Positions 7,347 to 15,929 of a DNA stretch of 26,911 nt are shown one piece after another. The translations under genes and the position numbers were made by a program. Source of the stretch: Deinococcus phoenicis (GTDB lineage Bacteria; Deinococcota; Deinococci; Deinococcales; Deinococcaceae); contig NZ_JHAC01000010.1 of the NCBI RefSeq assembly GCF_000599865.1, positions 1-26,911 of the forward strand. Direction: 5' to 3'. Position 1 is the stretch's first letter. Every line of letters starts with the position of its first letter. Below the pieces are notes generated by a model. That model was not told the DNA's origin, did not search any database, and saw nothing but the letters and a program-made list of their open reading frames with translations.

Positions 7347-8219
7347 GTGAGTAATCCCCGCCGTTACGGCAGCACCCGCAGCGTGTCCGAACTGATGGGC
7401 GCGACGCTGGGCACGGCCCGGATCGCCCGGGGCGTGCAGCGCGCCCGCGCCATCCTGGCCTGGCCGCAGGCGGTCGGCCCGGAAATCGCGCGCCTGACCC
7501 GGCCGCGCTCGCAGCAGGGCGGAACCCTCTTCGTGGAGGTGCGTGACAGCGCCACCGCCCACCACCTGACGATGCAGCGCCACCACTTCCTGAAAAGCCT
7601 GAACACGCTGCTGGGCGAGGAACGGATCACCGAGATCCGCTTCGGGGTGGGCAGCATTCGTGCGCCTGCGCCTGCGCCGCGTGTGGCCCCCCTGCCCGCC
7701 CCCGACCGCGCGCGCGCCCGCGAACTGGTGCGGAACGTGGACGGCGACCTGAAGGACGTGGCCCTGAAGGCCGCCGAGGCCATCACCCGCGCCCGGAAAT
7801 GGCGCGAGGAACAGGGGTGGCGGCCCTGCCCGGTCTGCGGGGAAGCCAGCCGGGAGCAGCCCTGCCGCGCCTGCGCCCTGACCCTGGAAGACCCCAACGT
7901 GAAACGGGCCGCCCGGACGCTGACACGCACGCCCGAGCGTCTGGCCGCCCTGCCCGCGCTGCTGGGGGACAGCGGGGCGAACGCGGCGCGCTTCACCGCG
8001 CTGGCGCTGCTGGCGGATCAGCTCGACCTGCTGGCGCTCGAATGCGTCCGCAGCGGCCCCCAGCACGGCGAGGAGGCAGGCGGTTACCGCGCGTTCCTGG
8101 CCCAGCAGGCCGACGTGTACCTGGCCCTCACGCACCGCCGGCCCCGCAGCACGCTGGGGCGGGAGGACCGCGCCGCCCTGCCCGAACGGGTGCGGCAGGT
8201 GCTGGAGGCGGGACGCTGA
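7347..8219 (+). CDS. DciA-like (DUF721) protein with C-terminal zinc-ribbon extension
   Basis: 290 residues from the GTG at 7347, which has an AGAGGG ribosome site five bases upstream. Residues about 12-105 look like the DUF721/DciA core: a helix-rich start, then ILAWPQAVGPEIARLTRP and TLFVEVRDSATAHHLTMQRHHFLKSLNTLLG, ending ITEIRFGVG. DciA promotes loading of the replicative helicase DnaB in bacteria lacking DnaC-type loaders. An Ala/Pro-rich linker (105-120) leads to a helical region and a four-cysteine knuckle, Cys161-x2-Cys164 and Cys173-x2-Cys176, followed by an all-helical C-terminus to 290. Known DciA proteins are usually about 90-180 residues, so the second half is an accretion. The recF neighbourhood is also typical for DUF721 genes in other phyla. 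Confidence 0.8.
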   Translation: MSNPRRYGSTRSVSELMGATLGTARIARGVQRARAILAWPQAVGPEIARLTRPRSQQGGTLFVEVRDSATAHHLTMQRHHFLKSLNTLLGEERITEIRFGVGSIRAPAPAPRVAPLPAPDRARARELVRNVDGDLKDVALKAAEAITRARKWREEQGWRPCPVCGEASREQPCRACALTLEDPNVKRAARTLTRTPERLAALPALLGDSGANAARFTALALLADQLDLLALECVRSGPQHGEEAGGYRAFLAQQADVYLALTHRRPRSTLGREDRAALPERVRQVLEAGR

Positions 8220-8229
8220 GCCGCCGCCT

Positions 8230-8246
8230 TTGACGCTTCTTTGACG
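8230..8246 (+). promoter_or_regulatory. Tandem TTGACG boxes upstream of the beta-helix gene
   Basis: TTGACG occurs at 8230-8235 and 8241-8246, eleven bases (one helical turn) apart, within direct repeats TTTGACG. Either could act as a -35 element, or the pair could be an activator site. No convincing TATAAT-like box is found at 16-18 bases, so this is only a candidate. Confidence 0.3.
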
Positions 8247-8286
8247 GGGCCTCCTGCACTCTGACCTCACCTCCGGTGCGGGCCGG

Positions 8287-8322
8287 AATCCCTCCGCCCG
8301 CTTCCCGGGGGCAGGAGGGATT
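8287..8322 (+). promoter_or_regulatory. Hairpin that would mask the ribosome binding site of the beta-helix lipoprotein gene
   Basis: AATCCCTCC (8287-8295) is perfectly complementary to GGAGGGATT (8314-8322), which contains the Shine-Dalgarno sequence. The stem extends by GCCC (8296-8299) with GGGC (8309-8312) past one bulged A, leaving a nine-base loop. The ATG begins only four bases after the stem. No T-tract follows, so a translational rather than a termination role is more plausible. Confidence 0.6.
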
Positions 8323-8326
8323 GACC

Positions 8327-10303
8327 ATGAGGAACCGCACCGCAGCCGCACCCCTCGCCGCCCTCTCGCTCGGCCTGCTGCTCTCTGCCTGTGGGGGCGG
8401 CGGTGAGCCGCTGGTCGGCACGCCTATTCCGTCCACCGCCGACAGCGGCGCGGGCAGCCTGCGTGAGGTTCTCGCCGCTGCCAAGGACGGCGACACGCTG
8501 CGCTTTACCACCACGGGCACGGTGACGCTCGCCAGCCCCATCACCGTGGACAAGGACGTGACGGTGCTGGCCGAGGGCGTCACCTTAGACGCGGGCGGGC
8601 AGGGCCGCGCGCTGGAAGTGGCGAGCGGCGCAGAGGTGACGCTGAAGGGGGGGACGCTGATGAACGGCCAGGGTCAGCCTGTTGAGGTGGTGGGCAGTAC
8701 TGGCAGCGGCTCGCAGGCCCTCTCAAAGGCCACCTGGGGCGGCGTCATCCACAATCGGGGCAACCTCATCCTCGACGGCACCACCGTCGCTGACGGGAAA
8801 GCCATGAACGGCGGCGGAATCTACAACGATGCCGGAGCCAGCCTGACGCTCAGGAGCGTGGTAATGAAGGGCAACGAGGCATTTACTCCCTCTCCCGATC
8901 TTGAGAACGAAAGCACCGGCTCCGGTGGGGCCATCGCCAATCAGGGCACCCTGACCATCGAGAGCGGCACCTTCCAGAACAACACCGCCTACTACACGGG
9001 CGGCGTGCTTCGCCACAGCGACGACACGGCGACGCTGACCATCAAAGGCGGCCTGTTCGAGAACAACACCTGCACCTTCCCCGAAGCGGCGGACGGCAAT
9101 AACGGGTGCCTCGGCGGCGTGGCTCTCCTGGCCGCCGCCGCCGACATCCAGGGCGGCACCTTCAGAAACAACACCGCCACCCTTGCGGGCGGTGCGCTCT
9201 ACGTCTCTGCCACGACCAAGCCAACGGTCACGCTCAGTGGCGGCACCTTCGAGGGAAACAAGGCCAGCGGTCCTGTCAACAGCGGTGGTGGAGCGGTCCT
9301 GAACGCCGGGAACCTGACCATCAGCGGCGGCACCTTCACGGGGAACTCTGCGCTGTATGGCGGCGCACTCAACAACAACTTTGGCGGTGCGCTGAAGATC
9401 ACGGGGGGCAGTTTCACCGGCAATACGGCTCAGCGGCTTGGGGGCGTCCTGCTGGCAGCCCGGCGCGGCACTTCGTTCGAGATGACGGGCGGCAGCATGA
9501 GCGGCAACACCGCCGGGCAGAACGGCGGGGCCATCAACCTGGACGGCACGGGTAGCATGACGGGCGGCGTGATCGAGAACAATGCAGCGCAGGACAGCGG
9601 CGGCGGGCTGATGCTCTACGCCCAGGCCGGGCAGAAGACCACGGTGACCCTGGGCGGCACGCTGATTCTGCGTGGGAACACGGCGAAAAACGGCGGCGGC
9701 GTCAATACCGGCAGCGCCGATCCAGACGGCACCACCGTCAACATCCAGGCGGGCCACATCGAGAACAATGCGGCCAGCCAGGCGGGGGGCGGCCTCTTCG
9801 TGGGTAAGCGCGTGCTGGTCAACCTGTCCGGCGGCACGGTCAACGGAAATCAGGCGGTCGTCACGGGCGGCGGCGTGGCCATGAGCGGCACCCTCAACAT
9901 GACGGGCGGCACCATCAGCGGCAACAGCGTGGCCGCGTTGCTCAAGAGCGAAGGTGGCGGGGGCGTCCGCATGTACACCAACGCCGTGATGACGGCCAGC
10001 GGCGGCAGCATCAACGACAACATCAGCAGCTTTGGAGGGGGTGTCCTCGTGGGCGGTGCCTTCAACAACGAACCCGCCGCGCAGTTCACCCTGGCCGGGG
10101 CGACAGTCAGCGGCAACCGCACCGTCATCACGGGAGGCGGCTTTTTCAACGATGGCAAGCTGACCATCCAGAGCGGCACGGTGACCGGGAACACGACGGG
10201 TCAGCAGGGGGGCGGTGGCGTCCGCAACACAGCGAACGCCACCTATGCCCAGACTGGCGGCAGCGTTACCGGCAACACGCCGGACGACGTCTCGAACGAG
10301 TAG
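8327..10303 (+). CDS. Beta-helix repeat lipoprotein (polymorphic outer-membrane-protein-like)
   Basis: 658-residue exported protein. Residues 1-22 are a lipoprotein signal with lipobox LSAC (Cys22), followed by a Gly-rich spacer. Residues about 40-110 contain the SGAGSLREVL motif and KDGDTLRF...VTLDAGG, the cap seen in SLREAI-type beta-helix surface proteins. From about residue 200 to the end there are roughly 16 rungs built on a [T/S]-G-G-x-[F/I/V]-x-x-N core, ending with GG-A/G/V turns, about 20-30 residues each. This implies a long right-handed parallel beta-helix outside the membrane, with Asn ladders. No autotransporter barrel, sortase motif or enzyme active site was found. It may be structural, adhesive or glycan-binding. 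The ATG at 8327 has a GGAGGGA site inside a hairpin. It is convergent with the BTAD regulator, 18 bases away. Confidence 0.85.
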   Translation: MRNRTAAAPLAALSLGLLLSACGGGGEPLVGTPIPSTADSGAGSLREVLAAAKDGDTLRFTTTGTVTLASPITVDKDVTVLAEGVTLDAGGQGRALEVASGAEVTLKGGTLMNGQGQPVEVVGSTGSGSQALSKATWGGVIHNRGNLILDGTTVADGKAMNGGGIYNDAGASLTLRSVVMKGNEAFTPSPDLENESTGSGGAIANQGTLTIESGTFQNNTAYYTGGVLRHSDDTATLTIKGGLFENNTCTFPEAADGNNGCLGGVALLAAAADIQGGTFRNNTATLAGGALYVSATTKPTVTLSGGTFEGNKASGPVNSGGGAVLNAGNLTISGGTFTGNSALYGGALNNNFGGALKITGGSFTGNTAQRLGGVLLAARRGTSFEMTGGSMSGNTAGQNGGAINLDGTGSMTGGVIENNAAQDSGGGLMLYAQAGQKTTVTLGGTLILRGNTAKNGGGVNTGSADPDGTTVNIQAGHIENNAASQAGGGLFVGKRVLVNLSGGTVNGNQAVVTGGGVAMSGTLNMTGGTISGNSVAALLKSEGGGGVRMYTNAVMTASGGSINDNISSFGGGVLVGGAFNNEPAAQFTLAGATVSGNRTVITGGGFFNDGKLTIQSGTVTGNTTGQQGGGGVRNTANATYAQTGGSVTGNTPDDVSNE

Positions 10304-10321
10304 ACCCGTGACACCGGGAGG

Positions 10322-13300
10322 TCAGGCGCGCGCCCTGGCCTCCCCTTTCGCATCGCTGGAAGCAAAAAGCGCCTCAACCTCCAGCCCCGCCCCGCGCTCC
10401 ACCGCCGCCGCCAACTCCTCTGCCACGCCCTGACCGCGCCATTCCCCCAGCAGCGCCTCCGCCTGGGCGCGGGTCCAGCCGCTGGAGGCCGGGTGGCTCA
10501 GCAGCAGGCCCACGACCTCGGCGGCGCGCGGGAGGTCACCCTGAGCGGCGAGGGTGCGGGCATAGACGGGCAGGACCCAGAACGTGATGGAGATGTTGCC
10601 GCTGGGCCAGGCAATCCGGCAGGCGCGGGCGCAGTGGTCGGCGGCGGCTCCGGGGTCGCCCCGCGCGAGGGCCAGCCTGGCCTGGACGTGTTCGATCTGG
10701 CATTCCACCCAGGGTTCGCGGCGTTCTCCCAGCAGTTGCTGTGCCTGCGCCAGATACGCCTGCGCGGCGCTCTCCGGGCCAGCGTGGACCGCGTGGGTCA
10801 GCGCCGTGAGCACCAGGATGCCGGGGCGCTGCGCCACCGATCCGGCGAGCCGGGCCAGACGGTCTGCCTCCGCGAACGCGGCGTGGGCGGCGGCAGGCTG
10901 GCCCGCCATCATCCGCACCGCACCCACGCCGTTCAGACAGGCGACCACGTCCAGCGGACTGTCGACTTCTCCGGTCTCCAGCAGAGCCTGCGCCTGCGCG
11001 TAGCTGCGGACAGCTTCCGGCACGTTGCCCGCATAGGTCCAGGCGATCCCCAGCTCTGTCAGCATCCGGTAACGCCGCACGGGATTCAGGGGCGCGGCGG
11101 CCTGCACACCCGCCTGACAGGAGGCGACCGCCTGCATCAGTTGCCCCACCCGTGACTGCACCCCGCCCAGCCCGGCCAGAGCGCGTGTGCGTTCCGACGG
11201 GTCACCCACCCGGTCAGCCCGCACGGCGGCTTCCTCATACAGCCGCTGCGCTTCGTGCAGGTCGCCGAAGAAGTACTCCAGCCAGCCCTGCATGTTCAGG
11301 AACACGGCCAGGGCGAGGTCGGCGGCTTCCCCGTGGGGCCGCAGCACCTCCACCGCCCGGCGGCACAGGCGCAGGCTCTCTGCCGGGCGGCCCCGGGTCG
11401 GATAATGCCACAGCAGCGGTTCGGCCACCTGTTCCAGCCGGTCCAGCTCCCCTTGCCCCGCGCGGACGAGGAGGTGGTCCACCAGCGCGAGGATGTTCGC
11501 CTCTTCCGCCTGAACGTAGGCGAGCAGAGGGGGACTCACGCCGCCGCTGGCAGTGTTCAGGCGGTCCAGAGCCGCGCGGTAGTGCGCGGCATGCCGGTCC
11601 GCGAGGCGGCGCTGGCGGGCCGGGTCCAGCCCCAACTTCTCGCGGGCAAAAGCACGCAGCAGGGCGTGAGAGCTGTAGCGCCCTGCCGCGTCCCGCCGCA
11701 GCAGGGAACGGTCGAGGAGCGCCGCCAGCCGGGCGGGCGTTGTCCCCAGGATGGCCTGTGCCGCCTTGCCGTCGAAGGAGGCGGGAAAGATGCCCAGGGC
11801 GCAGAAGTCCCGGCGGGCTTCCCCCGGCAACAGCGCCCAGGAGTGTTCCAGAGCCGCGCGCAGCCCCCGGTGCCGGGGCCGCGCGTCGCGGTGCGGGGAG
11901 GCCAGGTCCAGCACGGCGGCCTCCAGCGCCCGCCGCAGCTCCGGGAGAGTCTGCCCCCGCGTCCAGGCGGCGGCCAGTTCCAGGCCCAGGGGAGCGCCGC
12001 CCAGCAGCGCGCAGAGGTGCCGCACGTCCGGCAGGGTCGCGGCGTCCAGCACGAAGGCCCCGCCCGCCTGCCTGGCCCGGTCCTCGAACAGTCGCACGGC
12101 GTCGGACTGCCGTGCCTGGGCGGCGGGGCAGTCGGGCGCCGGGACCTCCAGGCCGTCCAGGGAAATCACCTGCTCGGCCCGCAGGTTCAGCACCTCGCGG
12201 GACGTGACCAGCAGGCGCAGGCCAGGGCAGGCGGCCAGCAGCCGGGGCCACTCGTCCGCCGCGTCCAGCACATGTTCGGCGTTGTCGAGGACCAGCAGGG
12301 TGGGCGTTTCCCGCAGGGCCGCCGCCAGGGCCGCCAGCGGGTCCGGCCCCGTCCGGACGCCCAGCACCTCGGCCAGGCGGGGCAGGACCGCCCCCGGCTC
12401 ACGCAGGTCATCCAGCGGCACGAACTGCACCCGGATTTCCGACGCACTCTCCTGCATGTCCCGCGCCACCTGAAGGGCCAGCCGCGTCTTACCGATCCCC
12501 GTCGGGCCGTGCAGCGTGACCAGCCGCCCCGTCCGCAACGCCTCCGGCACCGCCCGCCGCTCCAGGTCCCGCCCGATAAAGCACGTGAGGGGCTGGGGCA
12601 GCGGGGGCCACGTTCCTGGGGACTGGATTCCTGGGGGCTGGGGCAGCATCGGTTGGGGCTGGGGCGTTGCGGGCAACGGCAGAGCGGGCAGATCGGGGTC
12701 GGCACCGAACTCCGCCCGGAAGCGGCGGCAAAACTGCGCGGCGCTGAGGTGGGCCAGGGCCTCCTTGCCTTCCGCACAGTGTGCCTGGATCAGCAGCCGC
12801 GCGGCGTGTTCGCTGACAGGGGTCACCCGCAGGGCCTGTCCGGCCAGGGCCGCCGCCAGGGCCGGGTCGCCCGCCTCGAGGGCGCGCGTCCCCAGGTCCA
12901 GGCAGCGGTCCAGGTGCAGGCGGGAGAGGTTCTCCTCCTGGCCGGCCACCCAATCGTCCCAGGGGGCGCTGTCGCGGATGCCCAGCCCGTCCAGCAGCGG
13001 ACCACGCCACAGCCCCAGCAGGTCCGCCGGGGCCGCCCCCGCGAGCTGTCCAGCGTCCAGCCACACGGCCTGCGGCTCCACGGCGAGGCGGTCACGGGTG
13101 ACGTGCAGCAGGGCACCCTGTGGCCGCAGGGCCTGGCGCAGTGCCAGCACGGCATTCCGCAGGCTCTGGCGGGCCAGGTGGGGCTGGCGCTCCCACAGCA
13201 GGGCCGCGAGCACCTCCCGCGAGAGGGGGCCGTCCAGACACAGGGCGCACAGCACCGCGAACGCCTTGCGGGGCAGCGTCCGCGCCACGCCGTCCACATG

Positions 13301-13342
13301 CAGCGACGCCGCACCCAGCACCCGCACCTCCACGGCGCTCAT
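10322..13342 (-). CDS. AfsR/SARP-like transcriptional regulator: winged helix + BTAD + NB-ARC ATPase + TPR
   Basis: 1006-residue signal-integrating regulator. Residues 1-90 form an OmpR-type winged helix (VRVLGAASLHVDG...KAFAVLCALCLDGPLSREVLAALLW, then the recognition-helix stretch ARQSLRNAVLALRQAL). About 95-220 is the bacterial transcriptional activation domain with its characteristic helical repeats. A Pro/Gln-rich linker (222-252) leads to a STAND ATPase with FIGRDLE, Walker A GPTGIGKT (279-286), Walker B LLVLDNAEH (349-357) and the sensor LLVTSRE. From about 590 to the end are TPR-type helices rich in Ala-Leu. Such proteins activate genes when a ligand or protein partner binds the repeats and ATP drives assembly. 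I see no Shine-Dalgarno and no clear TAnnnT box. GTG codons just downstream are alternative starts. Its target could be the convergent beta-helix gene, but there is no direct evidence. Confidence 0.88.
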   Translation of the reverse strand: MSAVEVRVLGAASLHVDGVARTLPRKAFAVLCALCLDGPLSREVLAALLWERQPHLARQSLRNAVLALRQALRPQGALLHVTRDRLAVEPQAVWLDAGQLAGAAPADLLGLWRGPLLDGLGIRDSAPWDDWVAGQEENLSRLHLDRCLDLGTRALEAGDPALAAALAGQALRVTPVSEHAARLLIQAHCAEGKEALAHLSAAQFCRRFRAEFGADPDLPALPLPATPQPQPMLPQPPGIQSPGTWPPLPQPLTCFIGRDLERRAVPEALRTGRLVTLHGPTGIGKTRLALQVARDMQESASEIRVQFVPLDDLREPGAVLPRLAEVLGVRTGPDPLAALAAALRETPTLLVLDNAEHVLDAADEWPRLLAACPGLRLLVTSREVLNLRAEQVISLDGLEVPAPDCPAAQARQSDAVRLFEDRARQAGGAFVLDAATLPDVRHLCALLGGAPLGLELAAAWTRGQTLPELRRALEAAVLDLASPHRDARPRHRGLRAALEHSWALLPGEARRDFCALGIFPASFDGKAAQAILGTTPARLAALLDRSLLRRDAAGRYSSHALLRAFAREKLGLDPARQRRLADRHAAHYRAALDRLNTASGGVSPPLLAYVQAEEANILALVDHLLVRAGQGELDRLEQVAEPLLWHYPTRGRPAESLRLCRRAVEVLRPHGEAADLALAVFLNMQGWLEYFFGDLHEAQRLYEEAAVRADRVGDPSERTRALAGLGGVQSRVGQLMQAVASCQAGVQAAAPLNPVRRYRMLTELGIAWTYAGNVPEAVRSYAQAQALLETGEVDSPLDVVACLNGVGAVRMMAGQPAAAHAAFAEADRLARLAGSVAQRPGILVLTALTHAVHAGPESAAQAYLAQAQQLLGERREPWVECQIEHVQARLALARGDPGAAADHCARACRIAWPSGNISITFWVLPVYARTLAAQGDLPRAAEVVGLLLSHPASSGWTRAQAEALLGEWRGQGVAEELAAAVERGAGLEVEALFASSDAKGEARARA

Positions 13343-13387
13343 GGTGCCCGTATGGTTCGTCGCTACACGCGCAAAAGCAAGCCCCCC

Positions 13388-14611
13388 TCAGCCCACCCGG
13401 GTCGCCGCCAGCACCTTGAACCCGTTCTCGCGCCGCAGTTCGCGCACTGGGCCGACGGCCCGCATCGGCGTCTCGTAGGGGAGCGGCTCGTTGGCGACGA
13501 GGTACAGGGTGCCGCCCGGCTTCAGGCGGCGGGCAGCGGCCGCGATGAACTCCCGCGCCACGTCCAGCACCATGCCCCGCCCGACGTGAAAGGGCGGGTT
13601 GGTGAGGACCATGTCGAAGGTGCGCCCCTCCAGCGCCGCGTCCACGTCGCTGTGGAGGACCTCGCCGGGGAGGTCGTTGGCGGCCAGGGTCGCCCGCGCG
13701 CTGCGGACGCTCTGAAGGTCGCCGTCCACCAGCGTGGCCTCCGCGCCCCGGCGGGCGGCCCACGCGCCGATCAGTCCGGTGCCGCACCCCAGGTCCAGCA
13801 CCTGCCGGCCGGTCAGGTCCAGCCCTTCCAGCGCCCCGAGCAGGAGGCTGGTCGCCTTGTCGGGCCGCCCCGCGCTGAACACGCCCGGCAGACCGACGAC
13901 CTGCACGCCGAAGGCCTCGTAGCCTTCGGGTTCGGGAAAGGCCGGGGTGGGGCCGGGGCGGCGGACCAGCCGCGCCACGCGCATTCCGCCGTCGCGGGCA
14001 ATCGTCTCCCCCGTTCCGAAGGCGGCCCCCGCCGCGCGCACGTAGCGGTCGAAGCCCTTGTCGCGGTCCCCGGCGAGGTAGAGCGTGCCACCGGGCGGCG
14101 TGCAGGCGTGTGCCCAGGCCACCTGGCCCATGGCGTAGGCGGTGCCCCGGTCCCCGGCCAGCACCAGCGCGACGGTGCGCGCGCGCTCGGGCCAGCGTTC
14201 GCGCAGGTCGTCACCGGGCGCGGCGGCGAGGGGGTCGAGGCCCGCCGCCCCCAGCACGGTCAGGGCCGCCGCCGACCCCTCCACCGGGCGCAGCGTCACC
14301 CCCGGGAGAGCGGCGAGCAGGCCGCCCATCGCGGTGAGGTCGAGCACCTCGCCCTTGACCCGGTCCTTGCGCAGCGTCTGCGCGAGGAGGGCCTGACCCG
14401 CCTCCACGTCCGGAAAGCCGCGCACACCGGGCTTGGTGAGGGCGTGCAGCCCCTCCAGCCTCGGCAGTAACACGGCGGGCCGCACCTCGAAGTAGGCTCC
14501 GGCCTCGGCCTGGGCGGGCACCGCCGCGCGCGCACCCTCCTGACGCCCACCCTCCCTACGCTCTGCCGCCGGGCGGCTCACTCTGATTTTCTGCTTGCCC
14601 CTACCAGTCAC
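13388..14611 (-). CDS. rsmC: RsmC/RlmG-like rRNA (guanine-N2) methyltransferase
   Basis: 407 residues with two tandem Rossmann methyltransferase-like halves, the architecture of RsmC, which methylates G1207 of 16S rRNA. The N-terminal half (about 45-215) lacks a clear SAM motif and probably serves in RNA recognition. The C-terminal half has motif I VLDLGCGTGLIGAWAARRGA and the acidic loop ATLVDGD. It also has the catalytic NPPF motif (LTNPPFHVGRGM) that marks N2-guanine methyltransferases, and PGGTLYLVAN. The first 35 residues are Arg/Lys/Glu-rich and possibly disordered. The GTG at 14611 is the longest option; another GTG at 14581 (residue 11) is possible. The target position is inferred from family resemblance. 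It is divergent from rnhB, with 53 bases between starts. Confidence 0.8.
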   Translation of the reverse strand: MTGRGKQKIRVSRPAAERREGGRQEGARAAVPAQAEAGAYFEVRPAVLLPRLEGLHALTKPGVRGFPDVEAGQALLAQTLRKDRVKGEVLDLTAMGGLLAALPGVTLRPVEGSAAALTVLGAAGLDPLAAAPGDDLRERWPERARTVALVLAGDRGTAYAMGQVAWAHACTPPGGTLYLAGDRDKGFDRYVRAAGAAFGTGETIARDGGMRVARLVRRPGPTPAFPEPEGYEAFGVQVVGLPGVFSAGRPDKATSLLLGALEGLDLTGRQVLDLGCGTGLIGAWAARRGAEATLVDGDLQSVRSARATLAANDLPGEVLHSDVDAALEGRTFDMVLTNPPFHVGRGMVLDVAREFIAAAARRLKPGGTLYLVANEPLPYETPMRAVGPVRELRRENGFKVLAATRVG

Positions 14612-14652
14612 GCCCCACAGAGTGGCACACCCAGCCGACGACGGAAGGCTGC

Positions 14653-14658
14653 TACCTT
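14653..14658 (+). promoter_or_regulatory. -10 box TACCTT of rnhB
   Basis: TACCTT ends six bases before the ATG at 14665, with no Shine-Dalgarno between them. It is part of the leaderless pattern. Confidence 0.5.
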
Positions 14659-14664
14659 GCGCCC

Positions 14665-15329
<665 letters not shown>

Positions 15330-15333
<4 letters not shown>

Positions 15334-15878
15334 GCCGGACAGGAACCGTTCAGGCCGTCAGCCTCAGCCCCGCGCACACCTTCAGCAAGGCCAGCCAGTC
15401 CGCGATCATGCTGCGGGCGGGGCTGGGGGTGGAGGGCGACGCGCACGCGGGCCGCACCGTCCAGCACCGCTCGCGGGTAGCGCAGAACCCCGACCAGCCG
15501 AACCTCCGTCAGGTTCACCTGATCCACGCCGAACTGCTGGACGAGCTGCGCGCTCAGGGCTTCCGGGTCGGGGCGGGCGACCTGGGCGAGAACGTGACGA
15601 CGCGCGGCGTGGACCTGCTGGGGCTGCCGCGCGGCACGCGGCTCCACCTGGGAAGCGGGGCGGTGGTGGAGGTCACGGGCCTGCGCAATCCCTGCGCCCA
15701 GATCGACGCTTTCCAGCCGGGCCTGCTGCGGGCCGTCCTGGGGCGCGACGAACAGGGCAATCTGATTCGCAAGGCGGGCATCATGGGTGTGGTGCTGGCC
15801 GGAGGCCGGGTGCAGCCCGGTGACGGGATTCGCGTGGAGCTGCCCCCGGAACCGCACGAACGGCTGGAACGGGTGTAG
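15330..15878 (+). CDS. MOSC-domain protein
   Basis: 182-residue MOSC (molybdenum cofactor sulfurase C-terminal) domain, a beta-barrel fold that carries sulfur or molybdenum cofactor. Diagnostic features are GVEGDAHAG near residue 34, a GDLGENVTTRGVDL segment, and the conserved cysteine in LRNPCAQID, the presumed sulfur-carrying residue. IMGVVLAGGRVQPGD closes the domain. The ATG at 15330 overlaps the rnhB stop and has an AGAGGAG ribosome site about seven bases upstream. Stand-alone MOSC proteins include YiiM-type reductases that act on N-hydroxylated compounds. The physiological substrate is unknown, and pairing with rnhB probably reflects shared expression rather than shared function. Confidence 0.9.
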
Positions 15879-15929
15879 GGATGGGGGCCAGGGCTTTCAC
15901 GCCGCTTCTGTGCTCTGCCCCCTTTGCCC

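Noticed and set aside
8723..9757. 344-codon open frame on the minus strand within the beta-helix gene
   Set aside because: It is an antisense reading of the repeat rungs; the plus-strand frame has signal peptide, lipobox and repeat structure.
8940..10290. Regularly spaced GGC-rich repeats that could suggest a CRISPR or tandem DNA repeat array
   Set aside because: They are in-frame codons of beta-helix rungs with varying length and sequence; no identical repeat-spacer pattern.
11255..14470. 1071-codon open frame on the plus strand opposite the BTAD regulator and RsmC genes
   Set aside because: It spans two unrelated minus-strand genes with clear domains; its composition is low-complexity Gln/Gly/Arg with no recognisable domain.
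15883..15922. GGGGGC and GCCCCC inverted repeat between the MOSC and M28 genes, as a terminator
   Set aside because: The stem is only six pairs with a 28-base loop and just three T after it; too weak to call.
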